This document shows positions 42,725-53,000 of a stretch of 64,000 nt of DNA, one piece after another. Position numbers and translations under genes: made by a program. This stretch comes from Symbiodinium natans (Eukaryota > Sar > Dinophyceae > Suessiales > Symbiodiniaceae): NCBI GenBank assembly GCA_905221605.1, contig CAJNDS010000535.1, forward strand, positions 551,888 to 615,887. Reading direction: 5' to 3'. The first letter of the stretch is position 1; each line of letters begins with the position of its first letter. The notes under the pieces were generated by a model. It did not search any database and was not told the origin of the DNA. It saw only the letters and a list, made by a program, of their open reading frames with translations.

Positions 42725-45700
42725 GTAACCCTCAACCCTAAACCCTAAACCCTAAACCCTAAACCCTAAACCCTAAACCCTAAACCCTAAGCTTCAGGAT
42801 GTTGGATCAGAGACGAGAGTTGGCTGGGTGACCATGGAGACCGAGGGAGCAGAACTGCGTTTGCTTGGGGATACCCTAAATCCCACGCATGTTCTTCACG
42901 CCGCCATGGTGGCGCCAACCAGTGAAGCCCCGGCGCTGTAAGCAACCTTAGCACAAACCACAAACCCCTAGACCCTACACGCCCAAACCCCACACCCTAC
43001 ACCCTGAGCCCTCAACCCTCCTATCCCTAAACCCTAAACCCTAAACCCTAAATACCCTCTTACACCCTTCCGCGATGCCCAAGGCCCGCCACCCACTGAA
43101 CTCAAAGCGCTGTGCAAGTGAGGGCTGCGCAGGTGATTTTAGAAGACAGCCTCCGCATGAAGTAGGGCCGGTGAAATGATTAGGGTTTAGGGTTTAGGGT
43201 TCAGGGTTTAGGGTTTAGGGTGATCTAGTCTACGAATTTTGGCAAATACTTTGTGTTGGGGTTTGAGGGCTTAGGGAGTCGGTACATGGGGTACCGACAG
43301 GGGTGCATGAGAGAGTTGGGGGTGGCATTTCTCCTAGGATGCCCAGTAGTACCCTTATTCCCTTTTTGGTAGGTTTAGGTTCCCTTATAAACCCCTTCAA
43401 GCAAAAAAGGGCACCCTTTTTCATCCTAGGTTACTGGGCAACCTAGTCTCTTGCTAGAAATGGATTTAGGGTTCAGGGCTTGAGGGTTTGCATCTCAAAC
43501 GCTACAGCCCCGCAAGTCGAAGTTCGTCCAACTCCCAAACCCTAAACCCTAAACCCTAAACCCTAAACCCTAAACCCTAAACCCAAGAGATGCCCCGAAG
43601 TCCAGATATCCTCACCCTGAGCCCTGCAGACCACAGTGGAAGTACTGAGGCTTTAGGGCATTAAGAAGCTGTTTAGGGTCTAGGGCTAGGGTTAGGGCTG
43701 AACCCTAAACCCTAAACCCTAAACCCTAAATCCTCATGGGTTTAGGGCTTTGGGTTTCGGAGCTGTAAGATCTCGGGTTCAGGAACTGTAGGGTCTGGCA
43801 TTTTGGCTATAGGAACTGTAGGGCTTAAGGTCTAGGATCCACAAAACCTCAAGGGTACAACCTTCAGGATCCAAGGTACACCCCCTAGGGTTTAGGGTTT
43901 AGGGTTTAGGGTTTAGGGTTTAGGGTTTAGGGTTTAGGGTTTAGGGTCCATGTGGTAGGCTGAATCTGCGGCTGCACAGTGCAGCCTTGGTTTTCCTTCC
44001 AAGCGGCGGGGCCGGGCGCCACAAGGGGTGGGCTTCATAGGGTTTGTAGGGTTTGTAGGGTTTAGGGTTTAGAGTTTAGGGCTTCTAAGCTTTGCTGGGT
44101 TTTGGAGTAAAACCCTAAAACCCTGAACCGCAACTCAGTTGAAATGCACAGGCCCGCTCCTTGGCCCCGTCTTGAGACGCACGCAGCAGCGCTTCCTTGT
44201 GGGAGCCGCAGCCGCGCAAAGGGAAAACACCTTGGGGAAGTGAGAAGTCACCCTGCAGATTAAGGGTTTAGGGTTTAGGGTTTGGAGGAGTGGGTGGGGG
44301 GGGGAGGGAAGAATCCTTACCTAGGTATATCCCTCCCTTGAGCATCCATCTCACTCGCACACAACTAAACCCAACAGTCTTGAACCCTAAACTTTACCCT
44401 GGCCAGCATGAAGGTCAAGGTCGAGCCAAGCCATCATCCCAAATTCAAACCGCCCCACCCACTCCCCCCCCTCCTAAGAACCCTCTGTCCTCTCTCAACC
44501 CCTACAGCTCAGATAAACCTGAGCCCAAAACACCCTAAACCCCAGCTGATCCTAAACCCTAAACCCTAAACCCTAAACCCTAAACCCCAACTGAACTCCT
44601 AAAGCCTCTTCCCTCAACACCCTATAAGGCCCTAACACTTCAGCAGCAGCCTTGGACAGGCAGGGCGACAATGCGGTCTCCGTCCGCGGCACGGGGCAGG
44701 CCGCCCCCTAAACCCTAAATCCTAAACCCTAAACCCTAAACCCTAAACCCCTAAACCCTAAACCCTAAACCCTAAACCCCTAAACCCTAAACCCTAAACC
44801 CTAACCCTAAACCCTAAACCCTGGTCTTTCAGCTCAAGGGCTCTGCACTCCGAAGACGGTTGCCTAATTTTGCCTAAGTCCTACACTCCAGACACTAAGC
44901 CCCACAAGTAGGGATGTAGGCTTTAGAATTCAGGATTTTCAGGGTTTTGGAGTTTAGGGTTTAGGGTTAAACCCTGCACCTTAACCCTAAACCCTAAACT
45001 CCCTAAACCTAAACCCCAAAACCCAAACCCTCACCAGCTCTGCAGGCGACGGCAGAGGAAGCGCAACAAATCCTGTCGAAGCATCTCGCCTGCCAGCCAG
45101 CCTAATCTCATGGGTTTAGGGTTTAGGGTTTAGGGTTTAGGGTTTAGGGTTTAGGGCTTATCATGGGTTCCCCCACTACCCCCCGCTATACTACTTCTCC
45201 CGAGGTGCCCTAATTTAGGGCCGTAATCCCTAGGTAGCCTTAATTTGGGGGGGAACCTACGGGTGGGGGAGTAGTTTTGAGGGGGCTAGGAGGGGGACTT
45301 ATGGTAATCACCAAAAGCTTGGAGAATCTCGGCTTAGGGTTCAGGGTTTCGGGGCTGTCTAGGGCTTCATGGATTTAGGGGCTTAGGGGTTAGGGTCGAG
45401 GGCTCGAGCGGAAGGCTGCGAGTAACCCCTAAACCCTACCCTAAACCCTAAACCCTAAACCCTAAACCCTAAACCTGAGGTACCCAGACCGCATCCCAGT
45501 CCTTTGTGAGAAGTCGGCTCGCTCGACTCTGCCTGCCTCTTTGGCCGCGTTTTGGTTGGGGCCTAGGTTCCCGGGGGCATTCGGCTTTAAAGGAAGTACT
45601 CCCTAAACCCTAAACCCTAAACACCCTAAACCCTAAACCCTAAACCCTAAACCTCTGGGGGGGGGGGGGGGGGGGGTGGAAGACTCCACGATATCTCGAC

Positions 45701-48700
45701 CTTGAGCCTTAAGACCTGCTTGCTGTGTCCCAAACCTAAACCCTAAACCCGAAACCCTAAACCCTAAACCCTAAACTCCCTGCTTTCTCGACCTGCGGAA
45801 CCAGGCGCCCTGAATCCTGCACCTTAAAGATTTGGAAATGTGCCCCCTGAAACGAAGAAAGCACCCCCCCGATTATCGTCCCTGTGAAGGTGTTTAGGGT
45901 TTAGGGTTTAGGGCTCAGGGTTTAGGGTTTAGGGTTTAGGGTTTAGGGTTTAGGGTTTAGGGTCAGCACAGGAAAAAACATTCCAAACCGTAAGCCCTGC
46001 ATGGCCAGGGAGGATTGCGACCTGCTTAGGGCTTAGGGCTTAGGGTTTAGGGCTTAGGGTTTAGGGCTTAGGGCTTGGGGTTTTAGGGTTTAGGGTATTC
46101 TTGGACCCGAAGCTCTCAGCCCTCATGCTTGGAGGTTCAGGGTACTTGGTAACCCTTTTAGGGTTTAGGGTTTAGGGTTTCGGGTTTAGGGTACCTAGCA
46201 ATCCCTTTATATGTGCAGTTATAACCCACATATAAGCCCCTTAAGTACCTTAAAAGGCTTATACTTGGCTTATACACCGTTGCAATTGGGTTACTAAGTA
46301 CCATGAACCTCCAAGTAGGCTTTCCAGGGTTTAGACTATTAAGCCCCGCCCCGCTCCACAAAAAAAAAACAAAACAAATAAAACTTCTTAAGTAACATAT
46401 GCAAGACCAAGAAGAAGAATACGAAAAGAACCCTGAACCCTGAACCCTAAACCCTGAACCCTGAACCCTAAACCCTAATTAAACCCTAAACCCTGAACCC
46501 TGAACCCTAAACCCTAAACCCTGAACCCTGAACCCTGAACCCTAAACCCTGAACCCTGAACCCTGAACCCTAAACCCTAAACCCATGCCCTGGATCTGTT
46601 CAGGAGCTGCCGAAGAACAAGCGGCCCAGCAGCAAAGCGAAAAAAAACCTAAGCCCCCTAAACCCTAAGCCCCTGTGGGTTTAGGGTTTAGGGGGTTTAG
46701 GGTTTCGGGCTTAGGGTTTAGGGTTTAAGGTTTAGGCTTAGGGTTTAGGGGTTAGGGTTTAGGGTTTAGGGTTTAGGGTTTAGGGTTTAGGGTTTAGGGT
46801 TTAGGGTTTAGGGTTTAGGGTTTAGGGTTTAGGGTTTAAACTCTGAGCCTTAAACCCTAAGCCCTAAGCCCCTAAACCCTAAGCCCTTAGCCCGAAGCTC
46901 CTAAACCCTAAGCCCCTCAGCCCCTAAACCCTAAGCCCCTGAACCCTAAACCCATGCGTCCCAACCAGCATGCTCTAAAAGTGCGAGTGGCCACAAAGAA
47001 TCGCCTCCACCAGCTTCCACACGGACTTCAGCGACACAGCTTGATACCCCTAAACCCTAAACCCTAAACCCTAAACCCTAAACCCTAAACCCTAAACCTT
47101 AAACCCTAAACCCGACAGAGGCTTAGGCTTGGTATATAGGGGGCCATATAAGGTATGTATAGGGTTTCCCTAAACCCTACACCCCACACCCTAAACCCTA
47201 AACCCTAAACCCGAAACCCTAAACCCTAAACCCTAAACCCTAAACCCGTTATATTAAGGGTCCCTTCGAGGGGTCCCTCCTTTTACCCCTGAAGTTGGGC
47301 GATTTGGGCTTAGGGTGCGACCCATGCCTGACAGGTTTAGGGTTTCGGGTTTCGGGTTTAGGGTTTAGGGTTTAGTGTTTAGCCCCAAGTGGAATCGTGT
47401 TGATTGCTCGGGAAAGCCAATGCCCGACAGCTACAAATTCCTTGGGTTTTGGGTTTAAGGTTTCGGGTGTAGGGAGTTAGGAAATCAGGTACCCCACATG
47501 GTCGGTTATGTATGGGGGACCTACCGAACCCTAAACCCTAATTCCCTTAAACCCCAAAACCCAAACCCCAAACCCCAAACCCTAAACCCTAAACCCCTAC
47601 CCGCGAAACCCTAAACCCCAAAACCCCAGACCCTTGACCCCTAAACCCTAAACCCTAAACCCTAAACCCTAAACCCTAAACCCTGCCGATAGACTTGGGC
47701 TGTGACCCAGACCCGCGGGGGGATCCAAAAAGTAGAACCCCCAAATAGTACCCTGTACTGTATTGGGTCAGTCTTAGGAACCCTGTAGGGGATATTTTTT
47801 TGGATCCTTCCAGGGGTCTTCCCTAAACCCTACACCCTAAACCCTAAACCCTAAACCCTAAACCCTAAACCCTAAACCCTTGCAGTTGGGCTGTGAGGTT
47901 TGTCGTCCATGGCTCCATGCTGTGCGGCGAGTTCAAATACATCGCCCTTTGTCGTGGAGCTAAGGTTTGGGGTTTAGGGTTTAGGGTTTAGGGTTTGGGG
48001 TTTGGGGTTTAGGGTTTAGGGCCGGGAGCCCGAAGCCCTCAATCCTAGGGTTTAGGGCCTTTAGGGTTTGGGGTTTGGGGTTTGGGGTTTAGGGTTTAGG
48101 GCCTAAACCCTAGCCCTATACCCTAATCCCTCTTGAGCCTGGTAGCAGCATTCGCGAGGCCAAGGGGGCTTAGCTAAGTGCAGGAGCATCGGCCTTGCAA
48201 TAGGCAAGTAGATCTTAAGGGATGTGCTGGGAGGTTCAGGGTTCTTATAACCCCAATGAGGGTCTAATATTCAGGGTACTTCTAACCCCAATTCTGACTT
48301 GACTCATGAGCCCCCTAAGTCCCCTAAGTAGGTAGACTTATAACTGGGGTTATAGGTACCCATGAACCTCCAAGTAGGGACTCAGGGGTCAATAGCCCTA
48401 TAGGGGTCGAGCCCTAAACCCTCCCTAAATCCTATCCACCCCAAACCTTTAGGGCCGATGAAGCCAGAAATCCCTAAACCGTACTTCGTTTTCCTGGGAT
48501 GTTTGCTGGTGTTTAGGGATTCAGGACTGAGGCGTTTAGGAGCTGTTGAGTTCAGGATCTTCGGTAAGCTCCAAGCTCCAAACTCTAAATCCAAGGTAGA
48601 CCCCGTCTTTTGCTCCTTTATACTGGCGGGTCGTGCCTTAGACACCAAACGGAAACTTTAAGTTCCCTAACAACCCCAAACCCCCAACCCTGAACCCTAA

Positions 48701-50303
48701 CCACCCCAACCCCTGGGGGGGGATGGGGGGATGTTTTGGGTCCGTAAAGTAGATTCCACAAAGTTTCGCGTTGAGGGTTTTGCGGCTTGGGTTTTGTTTG
48801 TGCTTTCAGGGTTTGTCTTACTTTTTTTGGTGGGTGTTTATCTTTCCCCAAACAAAAAAACGGCTCGTCATTTCGAACAGACTCCTGAGAGGTCCACAAG
48901 CAGATTGCGGATGCCACTCCGGAACGGTTGAGCGTGGATCAAACGACCCTCGTCCTCGAAGGGGCCGTGGGAGGGTGTACCGTTGGTTTGCTTCGGGTCG
49001 TGGTTACTCTTCCCAACCCTAAACCCTAAACCCTAAACCCTAATCAGTTTCCTAAATTCATGCTTTGGGGTCCGGGTTCCCTTACCCCCAAGGAACCCCC
49101 CCCACTAAAGCAGAGTACCCATGTTGTCATAAGTTTAGGTTTTGGGTTTAGGGTTTCGGGAATTTGAATTTAGGGTTTAGGGTTGCTGGGCTACCAAGTG
49201 CGTTTAGGGCTCATATATATATATATATATATGCTCTAGGCTTTCGGACGTGAGGGTGTTTTCTCGGTTTTTTGTTGGTCCAAATTAAAAAGGGCCTGGG
49301 TACTTTTCAGGCTTCAGAGAATGAATAGGGTTTCTGGGGTTTAGGGTTGGGCGTTAGGCTTTAGGCCTTAGGCCTTAGGCCTTAGGCCTTAGGCTTTAGG
49401 CTTTAGGCTTTAGGCTTTAGGCTTTAGGCTTTAGGCTTTAGGCTTTAGGCTTTAGGCTTTAGGCTTTAGAGGGTTTAGGGTTTAGAGGGTTTAGAGGGTT
49501 TAGGGTTTAGGGTTTAGGGTTTAGAGTGTTTAGGGTTGAGGGTTTATAGAGCGTTTAGAGGGTGTAGAGGGTTTTCAGGGTTTGGAGGGTTTAGAGGGTT
49601 CAAGGAGTTTCAGGGCGTAGGGCGTCAAGGGCTCTAAGGCTTTTGAGGGCTTAGGGGTTTGGGGATGTTCTCCCTTATACTAGCAGCCCTTAACATTGAT
49701 GAAAACAAGGGGACTATCATCCCTACTAAGGACTGTTCGTGCAAGGGGGAAATTTTAAAGGCGCGTTCCCTAAACCCTAAATCCTGAACCCTAAACCCTA
49801 GGGGCTTCGTGGCTTTGATCCAAACCCTCTGGCCCTCTAAACCCCAAAACCATATAACCCTAAAGCCTAAACCCTAAACCCGAAACCCTGAACTCTAAAC
49901 CCTAGACCGTAGCCTGAGCTGCCTGCCAGCAACTCACATGTCAGGGCTGGGAAAGTTTTTGCTCGGGCAATATTATAGGCTTAGGGTTATAATTTTAGGC
50001 TTAGGGTTTATGGTTCAGGGTTTATGTTTTTAGGGTTTTAGGGTTTAGGGTTCAGGGTTACGGCTTAGGTTTCAGGGTTGAGGCTTTAGGGTTTAGGGTT
50101 TTGGGCTTAGGGATTCAGTATCAAGATTTCTTTTCCGAGCACCCTAATGAATGCCCGAGCGCGTGGGTGGCAACCTGAGGATATACCTCTTCGTCAACGG
50201 CGTCACGCCAAAAACTAGTACCCCGATGTCACAGCTGTACGACCAGTTTAAAGCGTCGGACGGCTTCTTGTACATAAGGCCGGGAACGGGGGGGCTGGTG
50301 TGA
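42686..50303 (+). CDS. ATG8: ATG8 autophagy ubiquitin-like protein, complete, 8 exons
   Basis: Small ubiquitin-like modifier that is attached to phosphatidylethanolamine on autophagosomes, or on the plastid membrane in apicomplexan relatives (family knowledge). Exons: 42686-42724, 43084-43113, 45046-45095, 45480-45534, 46604-46623, 47898-47943, 48892-48933, 50160-50303; 426 bases, 141 residues. Signatures: YPDRIPVLCEK, FKYIVHKQI, IYLFVNGVTPKT and LYDQFKASDGFLYI. The end is PGTGGLV, so a processing protease would have to remove two or three residues to expose a C-terminal Gly. Donors: GT, GC, GC, GC, GC, GC, GT; acceptors AG. The third exon's 3' end and the seventh junction are ambiguous and could change a few residues. 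Slightly longer than typical ATG8 because of extra residues in two loops. Confidence 0.92.
42725..43083 (+). repeat. ATG8 intron 1
   Basis: CCCTAAA arrays at 42735-42790 and 43025-43052 with unique sequence between. Confidence 0.7.
43084..43113 (+). CDS. ATG8: ATG8 exon 2 (30 bases)
   Basis: Reads ARHPLNSKRC, aligning to the HPLEKRK segment. GC donor (GCAAGTGAG). Confidence 0.75.
43114..45045 (+). repeat. ATG8 intron 2
   Basis: TTTAGGG at 43180-43222, foldback A at 43334-43446, CCCTAAA at 43538-43585 and 43700-43728, TTTAGGG at 43887-43948, CCCTAAA at 44553-44588 and 44707-44822. An exon-like island near 44656-44695 (QGDNAVSVRGTGQ) does not fit ATG8. Confidence 0.65.
43334..43446. mobile_element. 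Foldback element family A, intact
   Basis: CTAGGATGCCCAGTAGTACC on the left and GGTTACTGGGCAACCTAG on the right. About 113 bases; serves as the empty-site reference for the copy at 26840. Confidence 0.75.
45046..45095 (+). CDS. ATG8: ATG8 exon 3
   Basis: Reads ATAEEAQQILSKHLACQ in the model using a GC donor. Ending after the AAG-CA of 45083 would give the more family-like SKQYPD but needs a TC donor. Confidence 0.75.
45096..45479 (+). repeat. ATG8 intron 3: TTTAGGG, foldback B, CCCTAAA
   Basis: TTTAGGG at 45115-45158, family B foldback at 45157-45312 and CCCTAAA at 45436-45476. Confidence 0.75.
45157..45312. mobile_element. Foldback element family B
   Basis: TATCATGGGTTCCCCCACTAC left arm and complementary GGGGGAACCTACGGGTGG / GAGTAG right arm. 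Confidence 0.6.
45480..45534 (+). CDS. ATG8: ATG8 exon 4
   Basis: Reads YPDRIPVLCEKSARSTLP, the most diagnostic ATG8 segment. GC donor. Confidence 0.96.
45535..46603 (+). repeat. ATG8 intron 4
   Basis: CCCTAAA at 45603-45650, poly-G at 45656-45677, TTTAGGG at 45893-45963 and 46030-46095, foldback C at 46122-46320, and a mixed CCCTGAA/CCCTAAA array at 46432-46585 before the acceptor. Confidence 0.75.
46122..46320. mobile_element. Foldback element family C with a telomeric array and ~22-base flanking duplication
   Basis: Ends TTGGAGGTTCAGGGTACTTGG and GTACCATGAACCTCCAAG. Inside, AGGGTACTTGGTAACCCTTT (46139) is repeated as AGGGTACCTAGCAATCCCTTT (46188) on either side of TTTAGGG copies. Confidence 0.7.
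46604..46623 (+). CDS. ATG8: ATG8 exon 5 (20 bases)
   Basis: Reads ELPKNK plus two bases of Arg, matching the (D)IDKKK segment. GC donor. One of the shortest exons here. Confidence 0.8.
46624..47897 (+). repeat. ATG8 intron 5
   Basis: TTTAGGG at 46676-46838, CCCTAAA at 47048-47112, 47195-47250 and 47640-47690, and at 47821-47880 before the acceptor. Confidence 0.75.
47898..47943 (+). CDS. ATG8: ATG8 exon 6
   Basis: Reads FVVHGSMLCGEFKYI, aligned to FLVP..M..GEF.YI. GC donor. Confidence 0.93.
47944..48891 (+). repeat. ATG8 intron 6
   Basis: TTTAGGG/TTTGGGG at 47965-48022 and 48055-48100, foldback C at 48228-48380. The 48400-48890 stretch is unique sequence without supported exons. Confidence 0.65.
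48228..48380. mobile_element. Foldback element family C
   Basis: GGGAGGTTCAGGGTTCTTATA left arm; right arm TAGGTACCCATGAACCTCC. An internal duplication of TTCAGGGT.CTT.TAACCCCAAT. Confidence 0.6.
48892..48933 (+). CDS. ATG8: ATG8 exon 7
   Basis: Reads VHKQIADATPERLS, continuing FKYI. GT donor (GTGGATC). Confidence 0.85.
48934..50159 (+). repeat. ATG8 intron 7
   Basis: (TA)n at 49213-49232. A homogeneous variant array of GGCTTTA/GGCCTTA at 49351-49466. Degenerate TTTAGAGGG copies to 49600 and TTTAGGG-like copies at 49980-50110. The acceptor is CGAG|C. Confidence 0.7.
50160..50303 (+). CDS. ATG8: ATG8 exon 8, terminal
   Basis: Reads NLRIYLFVNGVTPKTSTPMS and then QLYDQFKASDGFLYIRPGTG, then GLV and TGA at 50301-50303. 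The longest exon of the gene. Confidence 0.95.
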   Translation, partial: RVGGNLRIYLFVNGVTPKTSTPMSQLYDQFKASDGFLYIRPGTGGLV

Positions 50304-50815
50304 TGTCCAAAGCCAACGAATAAGGCTGTTCCAGGGTTTGGGGTGTAGGGCTTAGGGCTTCGGGTTTAGGGTTTAGGGCTTATACATTATGAGCTTTATC
50401 GACATACCCACGTGTCCATACACCCGTTAAGGAACTAACACACTTAGATTTGCCCTAAGACCCCTCTGTAACACCCTTAAGGAGGCTTCGCCATTCTGTA
50501 CAACAACAGCGACGAAAGCAGGAGCAGATTTTCATCGAAGTTCTGAGAACCTGGTTCTGAGAACCTGAAGGCCTGAAATCCCCATTTTGCAAATCCTAGA
50601 CCCTTAATTGACCCTACAAGCCTAGTTTGCAGATCCTCAGGACCCTCAAAACCCTAACCGCGACCTAGACCCCCGAGACAGTGTAGGAAATTATCTCATT
50701 TCGGGGCCCTGTTTGGGTACCCAGAAGAAGGCTTCCTATCATAATAGGCGCCCGAAAGAAGGACCATAAACCCTAAACCCTAAACCCTAAACCGCAGCGC
50801 ACGCCTTGCAGGTAT
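50304..50815 (+). other. Downstream of ATG8, no gene seen
   Basis: TTTAGGG-like copies at 50335-50380, otherwise unique sequence. A short CCCTAAA run at 50768-50792. Confidence 0.5.
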
Positions 50816-50866
50816 GGTGCAGAAAATACCTTGGGCTGAGCCCGCGCGCCACGGACGCAAGCGAGA
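50816..50866 (+). CDS. Exon-like island, possible start of a third gene
   Basis: Acceptor-like GCAG, then ATGGTGCAGAAAATACC, reading MVQKIPWAEPARHGRKRD, then GC-type donor leading into CCCTAAAC. Not recognised. Confidence 0.3.
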
Positions 50867-50944
50867 TGGCCCTAAACACTATACAGCTTTCCTAAGCGGG
50901 TTTTGGGCTTGAGAACGTTTAGGGTTCCGGGTTTAGGGTTTAGG

Positions 50945-51083
50945 GTTGTTCATGTTACTTACCCAGTTGCAACTGTACTCACTCGATTATAACCACATTA
51001 GGGCACTTCAGGGGCTTAGAAGTGGGTTATAAGTACCGCTATAAAAATGGGCTATGAGTACCATGACGCTCCAAGTAACCCTG
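50945..51083. mobile_element. Foldback element family C
   Basis: TTCATGTTACTTACCCAGTTG left arm; right arm GGCTATGAGTACCATGACGC. Confidence 0.5.
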
Positions 51084-51216
51084 AACTGGCCCTAAACCCT
51101 GAACCCTAAAACGCTAAACCCTACACTCAAAATCCTAAACCCTAAGCCCCAAACACTGAACCCTGAACCCTATAAACCCTAAACCCTAAACCCTTTGTCA
51201 TCCTCAGCCCAGCCAA

Positions 51217-51258
51217 GGTCGCCTGTCCCTCGGGCAGTGCTGCGACCTTTTTTAAGAA
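51217..51258 (+). CDS. Exon-like island, unknown
   Basis: After AAG it reads VACPSGSAATFFKK and then a GC-type donor (GCGGCTTGG). Two frames are open. Isolated, no family match. Confidence 0.25.
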
Positions 51259-51289
51259 GGCGGCTTGGCCAAACCAAACCAGTTGGGAG

Positions 51290-53000
51290 TTTCCCAGAAT
51301 TAGGGGTTAGGTTTTAGGGTTTGGGGTTTTAGGGTTTTAGGGTTTTAGGGTTTTAGGGTTTAGGGTTTGGGGGCGTCACCATACTAAGGATGACAGTATT
51401 TGGGGCTTTCGCCCGACCTGTGGCGGTGCCCATTTCCCCTTTTTCGGTTCATGGTATATGGTTGCTGGTCTTTCCCAAGACCAAATACAAGGTGTAAGGG
51501 TTTAGGGTTTCAGGGCTTAGGGTTTCGGGTGTAAGGGTTTATAGTTTATGGTGTCAGGGTTTAGGGTCTAGGGTTGAGGGTTTATGGTTTCAGGGTTTAG
51601 GGTTTAGGTTTTATGATTTCAGGGTTCAGGCAAACCTTCAACCCTGCACCCGCCTTGAACCCTACAAACCCTGAACCCGTGAACCTCCTAAACCCTAAAC
51701 CCTAAACCCTAAACCCTAAACCCTAAACCCATATTTTTTCCATGAACCCATGCATGCATAGGCATCTTGGGGAAGAATAACGGGTGGTTTGCGGTTTCTA
51801 CTAACATCTGAACCCTAAACCCTAAATCCTAAACCCTAAACCCTAAACCCTAAACCCTAAACCCTAAACCCTCAATTGACCCTTAAAGCTCTACACCAAA
51901 TCTACTGTTTCCATGGAGCCCGAATTCCGCCAACCGCCCCTCCAGGTACGCGGGGCAGCCGGGTATCTAGTGCCGCTTCTACGCGTGCGCCCCTTCGGGA
52001 TGTTTCTCCGACGCTTCAGGCCTAGCACTCCTTGAAGACCCCTGTCACCTAGCCCTAAACCCTAAACCCTAAACCCTAAACCCTAAACCCTAAACCCTAA
52101 ACCCTAAACCCTGTTTCTAAAACCCCCACATCACTCAGGAGTCGGGTGTAGGAGTCCTCTTCTGGTTTCCTTAAGTGGTATGTGTCCTACATACTGGTAC
52201 CCTTTCGACTCCTTATGCCCAAGAATGCGATATGTCTATCCCCCCCATGATAGGTAACCCTAAGCTCTACAAACCTGAAGCCCTAAACCGTAAACCCTAA
52301 ACCCTAACCCTAAACCCTAAACTCATAAACTCTCTAAATCCGAAACCCTAAACCCTAAATCCCAGGTTTTTCTTGATTCAGAGGCCAACAGTTTGCTGTT
52401 TCAGAAGGTTGAACCAGGCCGGAACCTCGTGGTTCAATAAGGGTCTAGGGTTTAGGGTTTAGGGCTTAGGGTTTAGGGTTTAGGGTTTAGGGTTTAGGGT
52501 TTAGGGCTTAGGGCTCAGGGTTTAGGGTTTAGGGTTTGGGGGGCGAATCAAAAGAACTCCTGGTGTTTGGAGTTCAGGGTTTGGGCTTCTAGAGGCATGG
52601 TCGATGAGGTATAGAGCCCGAAACATGCGTTAGGCGGGTTTAGGGTTTAGGGTTTAGGGTTTAGGGTTTAGACTGCTCAGTTGTCTGTGGATTCTTAGGG
52701 TTTTCGGCGCTTCCTCCTGATCAGATATAGGGGGTACCCAAAAATGGCCCACAATTGAGGGAGATGGCCGCATCATTAACCGGTTCCAAGGCTTCTTGGT
52801 AAGTCAGCCAAAATGTGGACATATACCCTATACCCGTAAACCCCCAACCGTAAACCCGAAACCGCTGAACCCTGGCCTGAACCCGAAACGGACTTGGCAA
52901 ACTGCCCTAAACCCTAAACCCCTAACCCTAAACCCCAAACCCCAAACCCTAAACCCTAAACCCCAAACCCTAAACCCTAAACCCTAAATCAGGGGTTTGC
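51290..53000. repeat. Telomeric arrays after the ATG8 region
   Basis: An 8-base variant (TTTTAGGG) at 51305-51370; degenerate copies 51495-51625; CCCTAAA at 51690-51728, 51825-51872, 52053-52112 and 52280-52325; TTTAGGG at 52448-52540 and 52638-52670; CCCTAAA/CCCCAAA at 52900-52988. Island 51935-52025 reads VRGAAGYLVPLLRVRPF in one frame, weak. Confidence 0.6.

Noticed and set aside
44656-44695. Island QGDNAVSVRGTGQ as an ATG8 exon
   Set aside because: ATG8 exons 2 and 3 join in frame without it and it matches no ATG8 segment.
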